From positions 949,939 through 1,013,938 of the forward strand of contig NZ_BMLY01000001.1 of the NCBI RefSeq assembly GCF_014645555.1: DNA of 64,000 nt. Reading direction: 5' to 3'. The position numbers were made by a program, and so were the translations under genes. The notes under the pieces are model-generated. The model ran no database searches. It was not told the origin of the DNA and saw only the letters and a program-made list of their open reading frames with translations. Origin of the DNA: Silvimonas amylolytica. Its GTDB lineage: Bacteria > Pseudomonadota > Gammaproteobacteria > Burkholderiales > Chitinibacteraceae. Shown here one piece after another: positions 19,023 through 28,197 of this stretch; positions within the stretch are counted from its first letter, which is position 1; the number at the start of each line of letters is the position of its first letter.

Positions 19023-20813
19023 TCAGTACTGATAAACCAGCTGGAACCCTGAAGTCGGGCCGCCGCTGCCAAAGCCGCTTGGTCTGGAAAGCGGGCAGGC
19101 CACAAACGCGTCCCAGCTCATACCGCCGAAATCGCTCCCAAAACCACCGCGTAATCCAAGTGCCACACCAGCAAGCCGTGTACCCGGCAGATTGGCCGCA
19201 TTGGGGCCGCCGACCTGGCCATAATCCAGACCGGCATACAGCGCCTGGCCGGTTTGCCCAAGCGGGGTTTCCAGCTCGTTGCGCCAGTAAAAGCCCTTCT
19301 CTGCCACCAAGCTGCTTTCACCATCAAAACCGCGCACGGTGTAGCGGCTGCCGATCGAGATGTCGTCGGTGAAATAGAGCGCATCACGCGTGGTCTGGCC
19401 GTGGAAAGTGCTGGTGTACCGCAGGGGCTGGCTGATGATTTGCAGAGGCACCACCAGCGTAGCGTCGATCGTTTCCAGCTGGTAATAGAACGTGGGCGCA
19501 TCCGGGCCCGCAGCGGGCAGATCTTGCATCGCGCCAAACCAGGGCACGCCTTTGCGCCATGCGCCGGTCAGATCAAGCTGGGTCTGCCCCCAGAACTGGC
19601 GCACGTTGAAGCCCAACTCGCCAAAGCTGTTGGCGCGGCGCTGGACGTCAATCTCCGTGCTATCGACATAGCTATGGCTGATGCGCTTGCCGGTATGCGC
19701 CTGCAAAGAGAACTGCGTGGTCTGATCGCGATACATCAGCCGATTGACCCGGAACTCCATGTTGTCCGATTCGCCACTGGACACAAAGTCCTGCACCGCA
19801 CCGGCAATGGTCTGGTGATAGCGCGACTGGTTGGCGCTCCCCGTGAAGGTCCAGTAACCCAGTGGTACCGAGTAATAGAGGCTTTTGGCAGATGACCCGA
19901 GACCACCGCGATTCACGTCTGCATCATGGGTGTAACCCACGTTGAAAAGGTCGTTGATGCCCAGCGGGTTATCCCAGGAGAACGTCAACCCGGCCTGGTT
20001 CTTGCCAGTGGCCTTGGAGCCGGAGTCATCCAGGGAGGCGACCAGTTTCCAGGGCTTGGTACGCTTGATGGCGATGACGACATCACTCTCCCCTGCCGAC
20101 TTGCCCGGGACAATCTGCATATCCACGTCCTGGCTTGGCACGCGCTTCATTTGCTCCAGCCCCTGCTCCAGGTCACGCAAATTCAGCAACCGGCCATGGC
20201 CTGTCGGGAAGGCACTGCGCCATGTGCCATAAAGGGACGGATCAGCAAAACGGATCTGCCCGATCCAGCCCGGCAAAACCGCAAGGCTCAAGGTGCCGCT
20301 AGAGAGATCCTGTTCTGGAACCAGGACGCGACTGGTGATAAAGCCGTGGTCCAGCAACATTTGTGACAACTGACGGGAAATGTATTCCACGCCTTTGGCC
20401 CCGACGCAGCGGCCCTCGTACTGGTGAGCGGCTTTGGGCAGCCAATAGAAATCCCCGACTTCGATCAAGCGGCTGGCATCAGGCAGTTGCAATTCGTCGA
20501 GCGCATGCTTAGGCACGCTCAATTCAATGTGTTGCAAGGTAAAACACGGGGACTCTTGCGGAAACGGCTCTTGTCCAGCGATGGGCTCGGGGCGAGGCAG
20601 CGTGGTGCGCGGCTCGTTCAGCCGGTCTGTACGCTCCTGATCCTGCTGACGTTGCTGTTGACGCAGGATTTGCTCGTCCAGTTGCGGCAAAGGCGGTGTC
20701 TCTGCCGCTTGAGCAACGCCGTCAACTTGTAAGGAAACAATGAAAGCAGCAGCAAGAAGTACCGGGTACAACATCACTCTCTGATGTACCGGCTTTGATA
20801 CAAAACAAGACAT
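19023..20813 (-). CDS. cdiB: TpsB/CdiB outer-membrane transporter (ShlB/FhaC family)
   Basis: A 596-residue Omp85-superfamily channel that exports the CdiA partner through its TPS domain. A signal peptide ends near QAAE. Next come a charged Gln/Arg-rich helix (LDEQILRQQQRQQDQERTDR) as in FhaC helix H1, POTRA domains containing the region around LINLRDLEQGLEQMKR, and a 16-strand barrel that carries the conserved VRGF motif (YTVRGFDGESSLVAEKGFYW) and ends with a terminal aromatic (FQLVYQY). The ATG at MSCFVSK is chosen because it gives a basic n-region; an ATG 13 residues further in (MLYPVLL) is also possible. The gene heads the minus-strand locus B-lipoprotein-A-I. Confidence 0.93.
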   Translation of the reverse strand: MSCFVSKPVHQRVMLYPVLLAAAFIVSLQVDGVAQAAETPPLPQLDEQILRQQQRQQDQERTDRLNEPRTTLPRPEPIAGQEPFPQESPCFTLQHIELSVPKHALDELQLPDASRLIEVGDFYWLPKAAHQYEGRCVGAKGVEYISRQLSQMLLDHGFITSRVLVPEQDLSSGTLSLAVLPGWIGQIRFADPSLYGTWRSAFPTGHGRLLNLRDLEQGLEQMKRVPSQDVDMQIVPGKSAGESDVVIAIKRTKPWKLVASLDDSGSKATGKNQAGLTFSWDNPLGINDLFNVGYTHDADVNRGGLGSSAKSLYYSVPLGYWTFTGSANQSRYHQTIAGAVQDFVSSGESDNMEFRVNRLMYRDQTTQFSLQAHTGKRISHSYVDSTEIDVQRRANSFGELGFNVRQFWGQTQLDLTGAWRKGVPWFGAMQDLPAAGPDAPTFYYQLETIDATLVVPLQIISQPLRYTSTFHGQTTRDALYFTDDISIGSRYTVRGFDGESSLVAEKGFYWRNELETPLGQTGQALYAGLDYGQVGGPNAANLPGTRLAGVALGLRGGFGSDFGGMSWDAFVACPLSRPSGFGSGGPTSGFQLVYQY

Positions 20814-21114
20814 ATCAGCGCAATGAACGGGTTCTATCAAGAAATCCCGTCAGCAAGACACTTGTTTCTTATCAGTAAATATCAATTGCCACGGGCAGGA
20901 AGGACCGAACATTAATAAATAATGATTTACTTTACAATACCGTTCATCCGGCACCTGTCAGTTTTATCAGGCAGAAGATGGTCATCTTTCATTTCAAAAC
21001 AAGAAAGCATGAAATATCAGCCACGACAGCTGATGCCTCTACCTCGCCGAGATCAAACCACTCATGCCAACTACTGACTCACTGCCAGCCGAAGGCCGGC
21101 AAAGGCACGGCAAG

Positions 21115-21167
21115 GCAGCCAAGTGATCATGTTTTCTATATATATAAAAACCTGGCCTGTTAGCTGC
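21115..21167 (-). repeat. Dispersed hairpin repeat, family 1, copy 3
   Basis: On the minus strand this reads GCAGCTAACAGGCCAGG, then TTTTTATATATATAGAAAA, then ATCACTTGGCTGC, the same block order as the copies at 6653 and 6782. It lies in the 830-base non-coding stretch upstream of the TPS locus and the tonB gene. The rest of that stretch (20814-21647) holds A/T-rich bases near 20870-20960, a plausible promoter area for the transporter gene, and no supported gene. Confidence 0.7.
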
Positions 21168-21554
21168 TGGTTCAGCGGGCCGAGAAGTACAGCATGTATT
21201 TCATCGTTCCGGGTCGTTAAAGGCGCTTTCGCCAGGCAGGGGCATGTGGAACGGTGAAATACATCGTGTGTTGCGCAGCAATCTGACGATCCTGCCTCAA
21301 TGCCGAGGGGTCACCCACCGTTTCGCCACTAATGAAGCATGGCGGCCCCGAGGGGGTTTTGGGCAAGGCGGCGGCCGCCGGTGCTGTTGTGGGTATAACC
21401 AGGTGCATGCGCCAGACGCTCTATACTTCATTGCACCTCGCTTTTGAATAGCAGACTTCAAATGGTTTATACGTGATGGCCCCTCAGGCAAGCCTCATGC
21501 CCGACCCACGTTGCAGCACAACTCATGCGCGCGGCATCTGGACTTGAATCGTCT

Positions 21555-21594
21555 CCTCGTTGAGCCGAGGTAAACCGGGCGGGTTTCAACGAGG
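21555..21594 (+). promoter_or_regulatory. Structured leader just upstream of tonB
   Basis: A 9-bp perfect stem (CCTCGTTGA at 21555-21563, TCAACGAGG at 21586-21594) encloses a smaller AACC/GGTT stem. It lies 53 bases before the tonB start. It does not match any riboswitch class I know (no cobalamin-type or GEMM-type core), so a regulatory role is only a suggestion. Confidence 0.35.
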
Positions 21595-21647
21595 CAAATT
21601 TGCTCTATCCCCCGTCAAGACAGGGTTTGGCCTGGGAGATTACAGAC

Positions 21648-22469
21648 ATGGAGAGTTGGGCAAACCCGGAACAGCGTCGCGAGCGGCGTCGCTGGGGCAT
21701 TCAGCAAACCCCTGTCCCTGCCGGGTTGGCTGCGCGGGTTGCATGCAATCCAGCGGCCCCTCCGACGCGCTTGCGCCGACTGTTGCTTGCCCTCGTGATG
21801 TCCGGGCTGATCCATTACCTGGCTTTTATGGTCCCGGGAACGGCCCAGCATCATCACGATGCCCCGCCCCTCCCCGCGCCGTTAACGTTGCAAATCATTC
21901 TCCCGTCGCTTCAAGCCCCGGCACGTCTGGCGCCGGTATCGCCCCGGCAAGCACCGCAAAACAAGAAACCGGAGCCAACCGAGACGGCAGCGACACGCGT
22001 GCAGCCCGGTCCGGCCAAGGCAGCCCCCCGCCACTCGCCCGCTCTGCATAACCAGACAGCCTTGCATGAGCCGGTGGCGAGCACCGCCGTGACGCCAGCC
22101 CTACCCGCATCCTCCCCAGTCATCTCGACTGAACCTGCCGTCTCCGTATCCAGACCGGCCACCTCTTCGCCAGCGGATGAAGTAGTCAGCGAAGCACGTG
22201 CCGATGCGGATTATCTGCACAATCCGCCACCGGTTTATCCAGACTTCGCACAGGCCCGCGGTTGGGCCGGGCACGTCCAGCTTAAGGTGCATGTCCTGGC
22301 AAGCGGGCGGCCAGATCAAGTAGAGCTTCAGCAATCCTGCGGCCACACACTGCTGGACGACGCGGCCCGTCGCGCCGTACAGGCGTGGGCATTTGTGCCG
22401 GCAAAACGCGGCAACATCGCGATCGACAGCTGGGTCAGCGTGCCGATCGACTTCAAGCTCAGTCGATGA
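21648..22469 (+). CDS. tonB: TonB family protein
   Basis: A 273-residue energy transducer linking the inner-membrane proton motive force to outer-membrane receptors. It has an N-terminal cytoplasmic stretch of about 40 residues, one membrane helix (LRRLLLALVMSGLIHYLAFM), a long Pro/Ala/Ser periplasmic spacer, and a C-terminal TonB domain from about residue 190 (PPPVYPDFAQARGWAGHVQL, then VHVLASGRPDQVELQQSCGH and AARRAVQAWAFVPAKRG). The start has GGGAG nine bases upstream. It is followed on the same strand by a TonB-dependent receptor gene; exbB and exbD are not in the window, so they must be supplied elsewhere. Confidence 0.9.
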   Translation: MESWANPEQRRERRRWGIQQTPVPAGLAARVACNPAAPPTRLRRLLLALVMSGLIHYLAFMVPGTAQHHHDAPPLPAPLTLQIILPSLQAPARLAPVSPRQAPQNKKPEPTETAATRVQPGPAKAAPRHSPALHNQTALHEPVASTAVTPALPASSPVISTEPAVSVSRPATSSPADEVVSEARADADYLHNPPPVYPDFAQARGWAGHVQLKVHVLASGRPDQVELQQSCGHTLLDDAARRAVQAWAFVPAKRGNIAIDSWVSVPIDFKLSR

Positions 22470-22748
22470 GAAGAACGCCCCGCCTTGCGGGCCGGCTACA
22501 CAAGGCATGTGCCAAAGCCTTCTGGTTTGCCATTTGGGCAGCGATGACACTCACAGCGGGATGACCCGACATGCGCGTCACCCTTCGCGCCGAAACGGTA
22601 TGGCAAAGGGGCGCAAACCCTGGCCACGATTAAACGGGTGAAAATCAGCAAATTGTCAGTGCCCCCGATCCCGTTGGCTGCTACACCTAATCCATAACAA
22701 TCGGCGTGATTGCGCCGCATCAACCTACTCATTTCCAAGGTTTGCACC

Positions 22749-25037
22749 GTGTCCAACAAGCACTCTGCTTTCCCGCTGAAACACACCGTTCATGCCATCT
22801 CGCTCGCCTGCGTGGCGATGGGCATTCCCAAACTGGCACAGGCGGCCGATGCATCGACCGATACCACGCCGGTTCTGCCACCGATACAGGTGGTTGGCAC
22901 GACACCGTTACCGGGGAGCGGCGTGCCGGTCGACAAGGTACCCGGCAACGTTCAGGTGTTTTCTGGCAATGACGTGACCGATCAGGGCAAGAGCAATATC
23001 GCTGACTTCCTTGAGCAGGATGCCAATGGCGTCAACATCAGTCAGGCCCAGGGCAACCCCTATCAGGCGGATATCAGCTTCCGCGGTTTCACCGCCTCAC
23101 CGGTCCTGGGCACCCCACAAGGCCTGTCGGTATTCATGGATGGTGTGCGCATCAACGAACCGTTCGGGGATATCGTCAACTGGGACTTGATCCCTCCAGG
23201 CGCAATTTCCAGTATTCAGCTGATGCCCGGTTCAAACCCGGTCTTCGGGCTGAACACGCTGGGAGGTGCCCTTGCCATAAACACCAAGGACGGAGTGCAC
23301 AACCCCGGTGGGCAGATTGATGTGTCCGGCGGGTCGTTCGGCCGTAAAACGGCCCAATTGCAACTGGGTGGCAGCAACGGAACGGTCGATTACTTCGTGG
23401 CGGCCAACGCCTCCAACGATGATGGCTGGGCCGCACACAACGCCAGTCGGGTACGCCAGTTTTTTGGCAAATTGGGCTGGAGCGGAGAAACCACTTCGCT
23501 GCACCTGATCACCAACCTGGCCGACAATACCCTCAATGGCACTCAAACCATCCCGCTCTCGTTCAGCAACGATATCCGCCAGGCCTATACGTGGCCGGAC
23601 ACCAACATAAACCGCCTGAGTTTCTTCAACCTGGAAGGCAGCCATTTCATCAACGACACGCTGACGCTGGATGGCAACGTCTATTACCGCAAGTATCACA
23701 ACGAAAATGTCAGTAGCAACGTCAATAACGACTTCGGCGAGATCGATCCGGACACCGGCCTGCCCAATACCATCCCGGCCAACAACACCCGTTCGCTGAT
23801 CGACCAGGAAGGTTACGGCGGCACACTGCAGCTGACTGCCAAAGGGCACCTTGCCGGTCAGCCCAATCAACTGGTCTTGGGTGGCAGTGCAGACATTGGA
23901 CGCGCGCCCTTTTCCCAGTTCTCGCAAGATGCCACCTTCACTGATGATCGCGGCACGATCCCGCTAGACGACTACACGCAGGTTACCGATGCCCTGACAC
24001 GCAATCGTTATGAGGGGTTGTTTGTCTCTGATTCGTTTGACTTTGCCCCACGCTGGACGCTGACGGCCTCCGGGCGTTTCAACTACGCCAAAATCGACAT
24101 TGACGATCTGTCCGGCAGCCAGCCATTACTGAACGGCAGCCACAGCTATTCGCGTTTTAACCCGGCTATCGGTATCAACTTCAGCCCGGTGGAAAAATCC
24201 ACCCTTTACGCGACCTACAGTGAGGGCATGCGGGCCCCGACGGCGATTGAACTGGCTTGCGCGGACCCCGATAGCCCGTGCTCTCTGCCCAACGATTTTC
24301 TGGCCGATCCAGACCTGAAAATGATCGTGTCGCATACTTATGAGACCGGTGCCCGTGGTCACTATGGGAGCAATACGACCTGGAGTATCGCGCTTTACCG
24401 CACCGATCTGGATAACGACATCGGCTTCGTCAGTAGCGGCGGCACGGCGATCAATTCCGGTTACTTCCAGAACATTGGCAAAACCCGCCGGCAAGGTCTG
24501 GAACTGGCCGGTTCTACCACCGTGGGTCCGTTTTCCTTCAACGCGGCATACAGTTACATAGACGCCACCTACCTCTCCAGCTTTACCGAAAACAGCCCGA
24601 GCAACTCCAGTGCTGACGCAAACGGGGCCATTCAGGTCAATTCTGGCAACCATATTCCGGGCATTCCGCGCCAGACCCTCAAGCTAGGCGTCGACTACCA
24701 CTTTGCTACGCAGTGGGAAGTGGCGGCTTCGGGTATTTTGCGCAGCGATGTCTTTGCGCGTGGAGACGAAAACAACCAGGACATCCACGGTACAGTGCCC
24801 GGCTACGCCGTGTTGAATCTGGACATGCACTACCGCCCGACCCGATCGCTTGATGTCTACCTGCTGGTCGATAACGTATTCAACCGGCAATACGCCAATT
24901 TCGGTGTCTTGGGCGCGAATGCCTTCACTGGCCCTGGCAATGGCTTTGACGGCGCCAATTCAGTGAATGAGCAATTCCGGGGCTATGGTGCGCCCCGCGG
25001 AGTCTGGGTGGGGATGAACTACAATTTTGCCCTGTAA
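22749..25037 (+). CDS. TonB-dependent outer-membrane receptor
   Basis: A 762-residue outer-membrane ligand-gated channel. The GTG start, with AAGG eight bases upstream, gives a clean signal peptide ending GIPKLAQA; a TTG further upstream is less likely. A TonB box (PPIQVVGTT) precedes the plug domain (about 60-190: VQVFSGNDVTDQGKSNIADF, then ISFRGF and GVRINEPFGD). The beta-barrel follows, ending in a terminal Tyr-Asn-Phe-Ala-Leu. The gene lies 280 bases after tonB and is convergent with pqqE. The substrate is unknown: PQQ, a lanthanide or siderophore are guesses from context. The 280-base gap shows no other clear feature. Confidence 0.92.
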   Translation: MSNKHSAFPLKHTVHAISLACVAMGIPKLAQAADASTDTTPVLPPIQVVGTTPLPGSGVPVDKVPGNVQVFSGNDVTDQGKSNIADFLEQDANGVNISQAQGNPYQADISFRGFTASPVLGTPQGLSVFMDGVRINEPFGDIVNWDLIPPGAISSIQLMPGSNPVFGLNTLGGALAINTKDGVHNPGGQIDVSGGSFGRKTAQLQLGGSNGTVDYFVAANASNDDGWAAHNASRVRQFFGKLGWSGETTSLHLITNLADNTLNGTQTIPLSFSNDIRQAYTWPDTNINRLSFFNLEGSHFINDTLTLDGNVYYRKYHNENVSSNVNNDFGEIDPDTGLPNTIPANNTRSLIDQEGYGGTLQLTAKGHLAGQPNQLVLGGSADIGRAPFSQFSQDATFTDDRGTIPLDDYTQVTDALTRNRYEGLFVSDSFDFAPRWTLTASGRFNYAKIDIDDLSGSQPLLNGSHSYSRFNPAIGINFSPVEKSTLYATYSEGMRAPTAIELACADPDSPCSLPNDFLADPDLKMIVSHTYETGARGHYGSNTTWSIALYRTDLDNDIGFVSSGGTAINSGYFQNIGKTRRQGLELAGSTTVGPFSFNAAYSYIDATYLSSFTENSPSNSSADANGAIQVNSGNHIPGIPRQTLKLGVDYHFATQWEVAASGILRSDVFARGDENNQDIHGTVPGYAVLNLDMHYRPTRSLDVYLLVDNVFNRQYANFGVLGANAFTGPGNGFDGANSVNEQFRGYGAPRGVWVGMNYNFAL

Positions 25038-25097
25038 TCTGTAATCAACAGGGGCAGTAGCGGGCTGGCTCATGGCTGCGGTGTATCGGGCTGGCGG

Positions 25098-26255
25098 CTA
25101 CTTGCCAGCTCCGCTTGATGGATGCAACAACGCCGCTTCGGCGTCCGTGCTTCCTGTTTTCTTGAAGGAAAGGTGACGCAGCTGGAGCCTGTCATCGCCT
25201 GATTGCGATTCGCGCAGGGCCAGCATGACCATTTCTTCGTGCTTCGGAGAGAACTCACAGACCGGGTCGAGCGTGCCCGCGTCCCCGGCCAGTGCCAGGG
25301 CCTGGCAACGGCATCCACCCCAGTCTTTTTCCTTTGCATCGCAGCTACGACAGGGTTCTGGCATCCAGTCAGTGCCACGATACGCAGAGAAAGCAGGCGA
25401 CTCGAACCATGCCGACGCCAGCGTACTTGCGGGAAAACGCGGAAACTCAAGATGCTTGAGTGTCTGCGCCGCGTGGCACGGCACGATCGTTCCATCCGGC
25501 ATGACATTGAGGAAACGTCTGGCCCATCCGCCCATACAGGCCTTCGGGCGGCGACCATAATAGTCGGGCATGACATAGTCGATGACCATACGTCCTCTCG
25601 TCTTTTCACGCCATGCTTCAACCAGCTGGCTCATTTGCTCCAGTTGAATCAGGCTTGGCATCAGAGCGGCGCGGTTTTGCAGCGCCCAGCCATAGTATTG
25701 CGTGTTGGCTACTTCCACGCGTGCTATGCCTTGTTCATCGGCATAGCGCAATATGGCGTCCAGTTGCCCGGCATTCTGGCGGGTCACGACAAAATTGAGC
25801 GTGAGCGCCAGGCCGGCAGCCTTCACCCGCGCCAGCGCCTCGCATTTTCTGGCCGCGCCGCCTCTGAAGCCCGAAAGCGCGTCGGCAGTAACCTCATCCA
25901 GCCCCTGAAAACTCAGCTGTACGTGGCTGAGGCCCGCGTCAACCAGTTCGCCCAGTCTGGCGTCGTCCAGCAGCACGCCTGACGTAATCAGGTTGCTATA
26001 CAGCCCGACTCTGGTGGCGTGCGATACCAGTTCCGGCAGGTCTTCCCGGGCCATGGGCTCGCCGCCGGAGAAATGGATCTGCAACACGCCAAGTTCTGCA
26101 GCCTGGTCCAGCACGGCACACCAGTCAGCCGTTGAGAGTTCGTGAGCTCTCGGCGTCAATGCCAGCGGGTTGGAACAATAAGCGCAGCGCAGCGGGCAGC
26201 GATGGGTCAGTTCCAGCAGGATGGCCAGCGGCTGGTCGATGGTACGATCATTCAT
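25098..26255 (-). CDS. pqqE: PQQ biosynthesis radical SAM protein PqqE
   Basis: PqqE (385 residues) forms the carbon-carbon bond between the Glu and Tyr side chains of PqqA, the first step of PQQ synthesis. The radical SAM cluster motif is CPLRCAYC in LELTHRCPLRCAYCSNPL. The SPASM region binds extra Fe-S clusters: CMGGWARRFLNVMPDGTIVPC, then CRSCDAKEKDWGGCRC and a final Cys in DPVCEFSPKHE. The ATG overlaps the end of pqqD by eight bases; a GTG seven codons earlier is possible. It is the last gene of the operon, convergent with the TonB receptor gene. Confidence 0.97.
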   Translation of the reverse strand: MNDRTIDQPLAILLELTHRCPLRCAYCSNPLALTPRAHELSTADWCAVLDQAAELGVLQIHFSGGEPMAREDLPELVSHATRVGLYSNLITSGVLLDDARLGELVDAGLSHVQLSFQGLDEVTADALSGFRGGAARKCEALARVKAAGLALTLNFVVTRQNAGQLDAILRYADEQGIARVEVANTQYYGWALQNRAALMPSLIQLEQMSQLVEAWREKTRGRMVIDYVMPDYYGRRPKACMGGWARRFLNVMPDGTIVPCHAAQTLKHLEFPRFPASTLASAWFESPAFSAYRGTDWMPEPCRSCDAKEKDWGGCRCQALALAGDAGTLDPVCEFSPKHEEMVMLALRESQSGDDRLQLRHLSFKKTGSTDAEAALLHPSSGAGK

Positions 26256-26520
26256 AACGCAGAAAGCCCTTCTCACTCATGCTGGTCAACAGCGCCAGCA
26301 CGTCCGTCTGGATGGTATCCAGCGGTGCGTCGAATTCGCTGGCCAGTGCTTCACACACCGTGCCGACGGTCTGATTGTCACTGCGCTCGATAATCAGGCG
26401 CGCGATGTCGTCCAGGACCAGCAGCCGCTCCGGGCCCAGTAATACCCAGCGTTGACGCACAGTGTCCTCCTGCAGCCGGGTACCCGGGGCGAGCCGCACC
26501 CGGCTCTCTAACGTCAGCAT
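26248..26520 (-). CDS. pqqD: PQQ biosynthesis peptide chaperone PqqD
   Basis: PqqD (90 residues) is the RiPP recognition element that binds PqqA and presents it to PqqE. The typical winged-helix sequence is present: RVRLAPGTRLQEDTVRQRWV, LLGPERLLVLDDIA near the middle, then a helical C-terminus ending SMSEKGFLRYE. Length matches the family (about 90). It overlaps pqqC by seven bases and pqqE by eight, so translation of the three is coupled. Confidence 0.96.
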   Translation of the reverse strand: MLTLESRVRLAPGTRLQEDTVRQRWVLLGPERLLVLDDIARLIIERSDNQTVGTVCEALASEFDAPLDTIQTDVLALLTSMSEKGFLRYE

Positions 26521-27266
26521 GGCGGTTGCTCAGGATCAAACGCGCCGGGCGGAATATGGCCTGGCGACACATAAGCTGCGTAAAGCGCGTCCAGTTGCGC
26601 CCACAAGACGTTGCATTTGAATACCAGGGCATTGAGCACACCTTGCTGTTCCGCCAGAGTGCGGGCGTGGTGTTTGACATAGTCCAGTGCAAATTCGGCA
26701 TCTCGCGGTGCCTGGCCCAGGCGCCGCCGGAAATAAACCAGAACCGATTCATTGATGAACGGGTAATTCTCCAGCATGCCCGATATACGCTCCCGATGGA
26801 TATCCGGCGCGAACAACTCGGTCAGGCATGAGGCCACGGTAATCACCGGCGGGTGCCTCGCGACGAAATCAACGTAGGCCTCCACTGCGAATACGGTTGC
26901 AGGCAGTGCGCCGCGCTGCGAGATGACGTAGTCGGATTTCAGACCCAGACTCTCGGTCAGCACCAGCCAGCGGTCAATGCCGCCCTCTTCCCCATTCCAG
27001 CCATCGTGGTCGAGAATCCGGTGCACCCACTCGCGTCGCAGGTTGCGGTCCGTTGTGCGGCTGATCAGTGCGGCATCTTTGCGCGGGATGGCCGCCTGGT
27101 AGCAGTAGCGATTCAGCGCCCAGGCTTGTACCTGCCCCAGGCTGAGTGCGCCGCTATGCAACAGATGATGGAAGGGATGCCGGTTGTGGTAGCGCTCAGC
27201 GCCAATCTTGCGCAGCGCCTGTTCAAGCTCTTGGGGAGAGAGCACCTCTGTCAGCAAGTTACTCAA
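26514..27266 (-). CDS. pqqC: Pyrroloquinoline-quinone synthase PqqC
   Basis: PqqC (250 residues) carries out the final ring closure and oxidation to PQQ. Conserved stretches include RYHNRHPFHHLLHSG, NRYCYQAAIPRKDAALISR, RILDHDGWNGEEGGIDRW and SCLTELFAPDIHRERI. There is no suitable ATG. A TTG at 27266 (reading LSNLLTEVLSPQ) has GGAG seven bases upstream and overlaps the end of pqqB by eight bases; it gives the usual family length. The long upstream extension of this frame runs inside pqqB and is not coding. Confidence 0.94.
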   Translation of the reverse strand: MSNLLTEVLSPQELEQALRKIGAERYHNRHPFHHLLHSGALSLGQVQAWALNRYCYQAAIPRKDAALISRTTDRNLRREWVHRILDHDGWNGEEGGIDRWLVLTESLGLKSDYVISQRGALPATVFAVEAYVDFVARHPPVITVASCLTELFAPDIHRERISGMLENYPFINESVLVYFRRRLGQAPRDAEFALDYVKHHARTLAEQQGVLNALVFKCNVLWAQLDALYAAYVSPGHIPPGAFDPEQPPC

Positions 27267-28188
27267 CGCAAAACTCCATGCCGTCGTATGCAATCTCCCA
27301 GCCCGCAGCACGTACGAATGCGCGCTCAGGGCTGTCGGGTAGCAAGACTGGATTGGTATTGTTGATGTGAATAAACAGTTTGCGCCCGAGCGAGACGCCA
27401 CTCCACTGCGCGACGGCGCCCCCTGCTCCGCTCATGGGCAGATGGCCCATGCGCGACGCGGACTTGTGGCCCACTCCGCTGGAAATCATTTCGTCATCGG
27501 TGAACGTCGTACCATCAAACAGAAGACTGTCCCCCGGTGCCAGGCGGGATTTGATTGCGTCCGGCAGCGCAGCGCAGCCAGGCAAATAGAACAGACGGTG
27601 CCGAGAACCCGCGGTGCCAAGTGCAAGACCGATCGTGTCTTCCGGCACACTACCAAAACCCTCCACGTCCGGATTTTCCAGCCACAGCGCGATCTTGCCC
27701 GGAATAACAAATGGCTCCACGCGAACCCCCGTGTCACCGCCCTCAGCATCCATCACCGGCTGGATTTGATCCAGCCGAAGAGCAAGGCGCTTGACGCGAT
27801 GACGATCCAGGACATTGAAAATCGTATTGCTATCCAGCACGCGCAAAACCCGATCAGTCGCGTACAGGGTGAATGCGTGGTTCTCGCGCAGCGACAACAA
27901 GCCGGCAACGTGATCGACGTCGGCATTCGTCAGCAATACGGTCGTCAATGGGCTGGAACGTAAACCGGTGGCCGGATGCAGCACCCGCGTTGCAAGAAAC
28001 TGCTGGCGGATATCAGGCGAGGCATTGACCACCACCCAGCGCGCGCCATCTGCGGATACGGCAATGGAAGATTGCGTCTGCGGCACCACCTGGTCTGCTT
28101 TACGGGCAGCCCTGCATGCCGTACACGCGCAGTTCCATTGTGGCAGGCCTCCGCCAGCCGCAGCACCCAGCACAACGACGCGCAACAT
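27259..28188 (-). CDS. pqqB: PQQ biosynthesis protein PqqB (metallo-beta-lactamase fold)
   Basis: PqqB (309 residues) is a metallo-beta-lactamase-fold hydroxylase acting on the diamino-acid intermediate of PQQ synthesis. The N-terminus MLRVVVLGAAAGGGLPQWNC and the Cys pair in NCACTACRAAR are typical, as is LLTNADVDHVAGLLSLRE, which carries the metal-binding Asp-His motif. Length matches the family (about 305). It starts nine bases after the pqqA stop and overlaps the TTG start of pqqC. Confidence 0.97.
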   Translation of the reverse strand: MLRVVVLGAAAGGGLPQWNCACTACRAARKADQVVPQTQSSIAVSADGARWVVVNASPDIRQQFLATRVLHPATGLRSSPLTTVLLTNADVDHVAGLLSLRENHAFTLYATDRVLRVLDSNTIFNVLDRHRVKRLALRLDQIQPVMDAEGGDTGVRVEPFVIPGKIALWLENPDVEGFGSVPEDTIGLALGTAGSRHRLFYLPGCAALPDAIKSRLAPGDSLLFDGTTFTDDEMISSGVGHKSASRMGHLPMSGAGGAVAQWSGVSLGRKLFIHINNTNPVLLPDSPERAFVRAAGWEIAYDGMEFCVE

Positions 28189-28197
28189 GCGGCCGGG

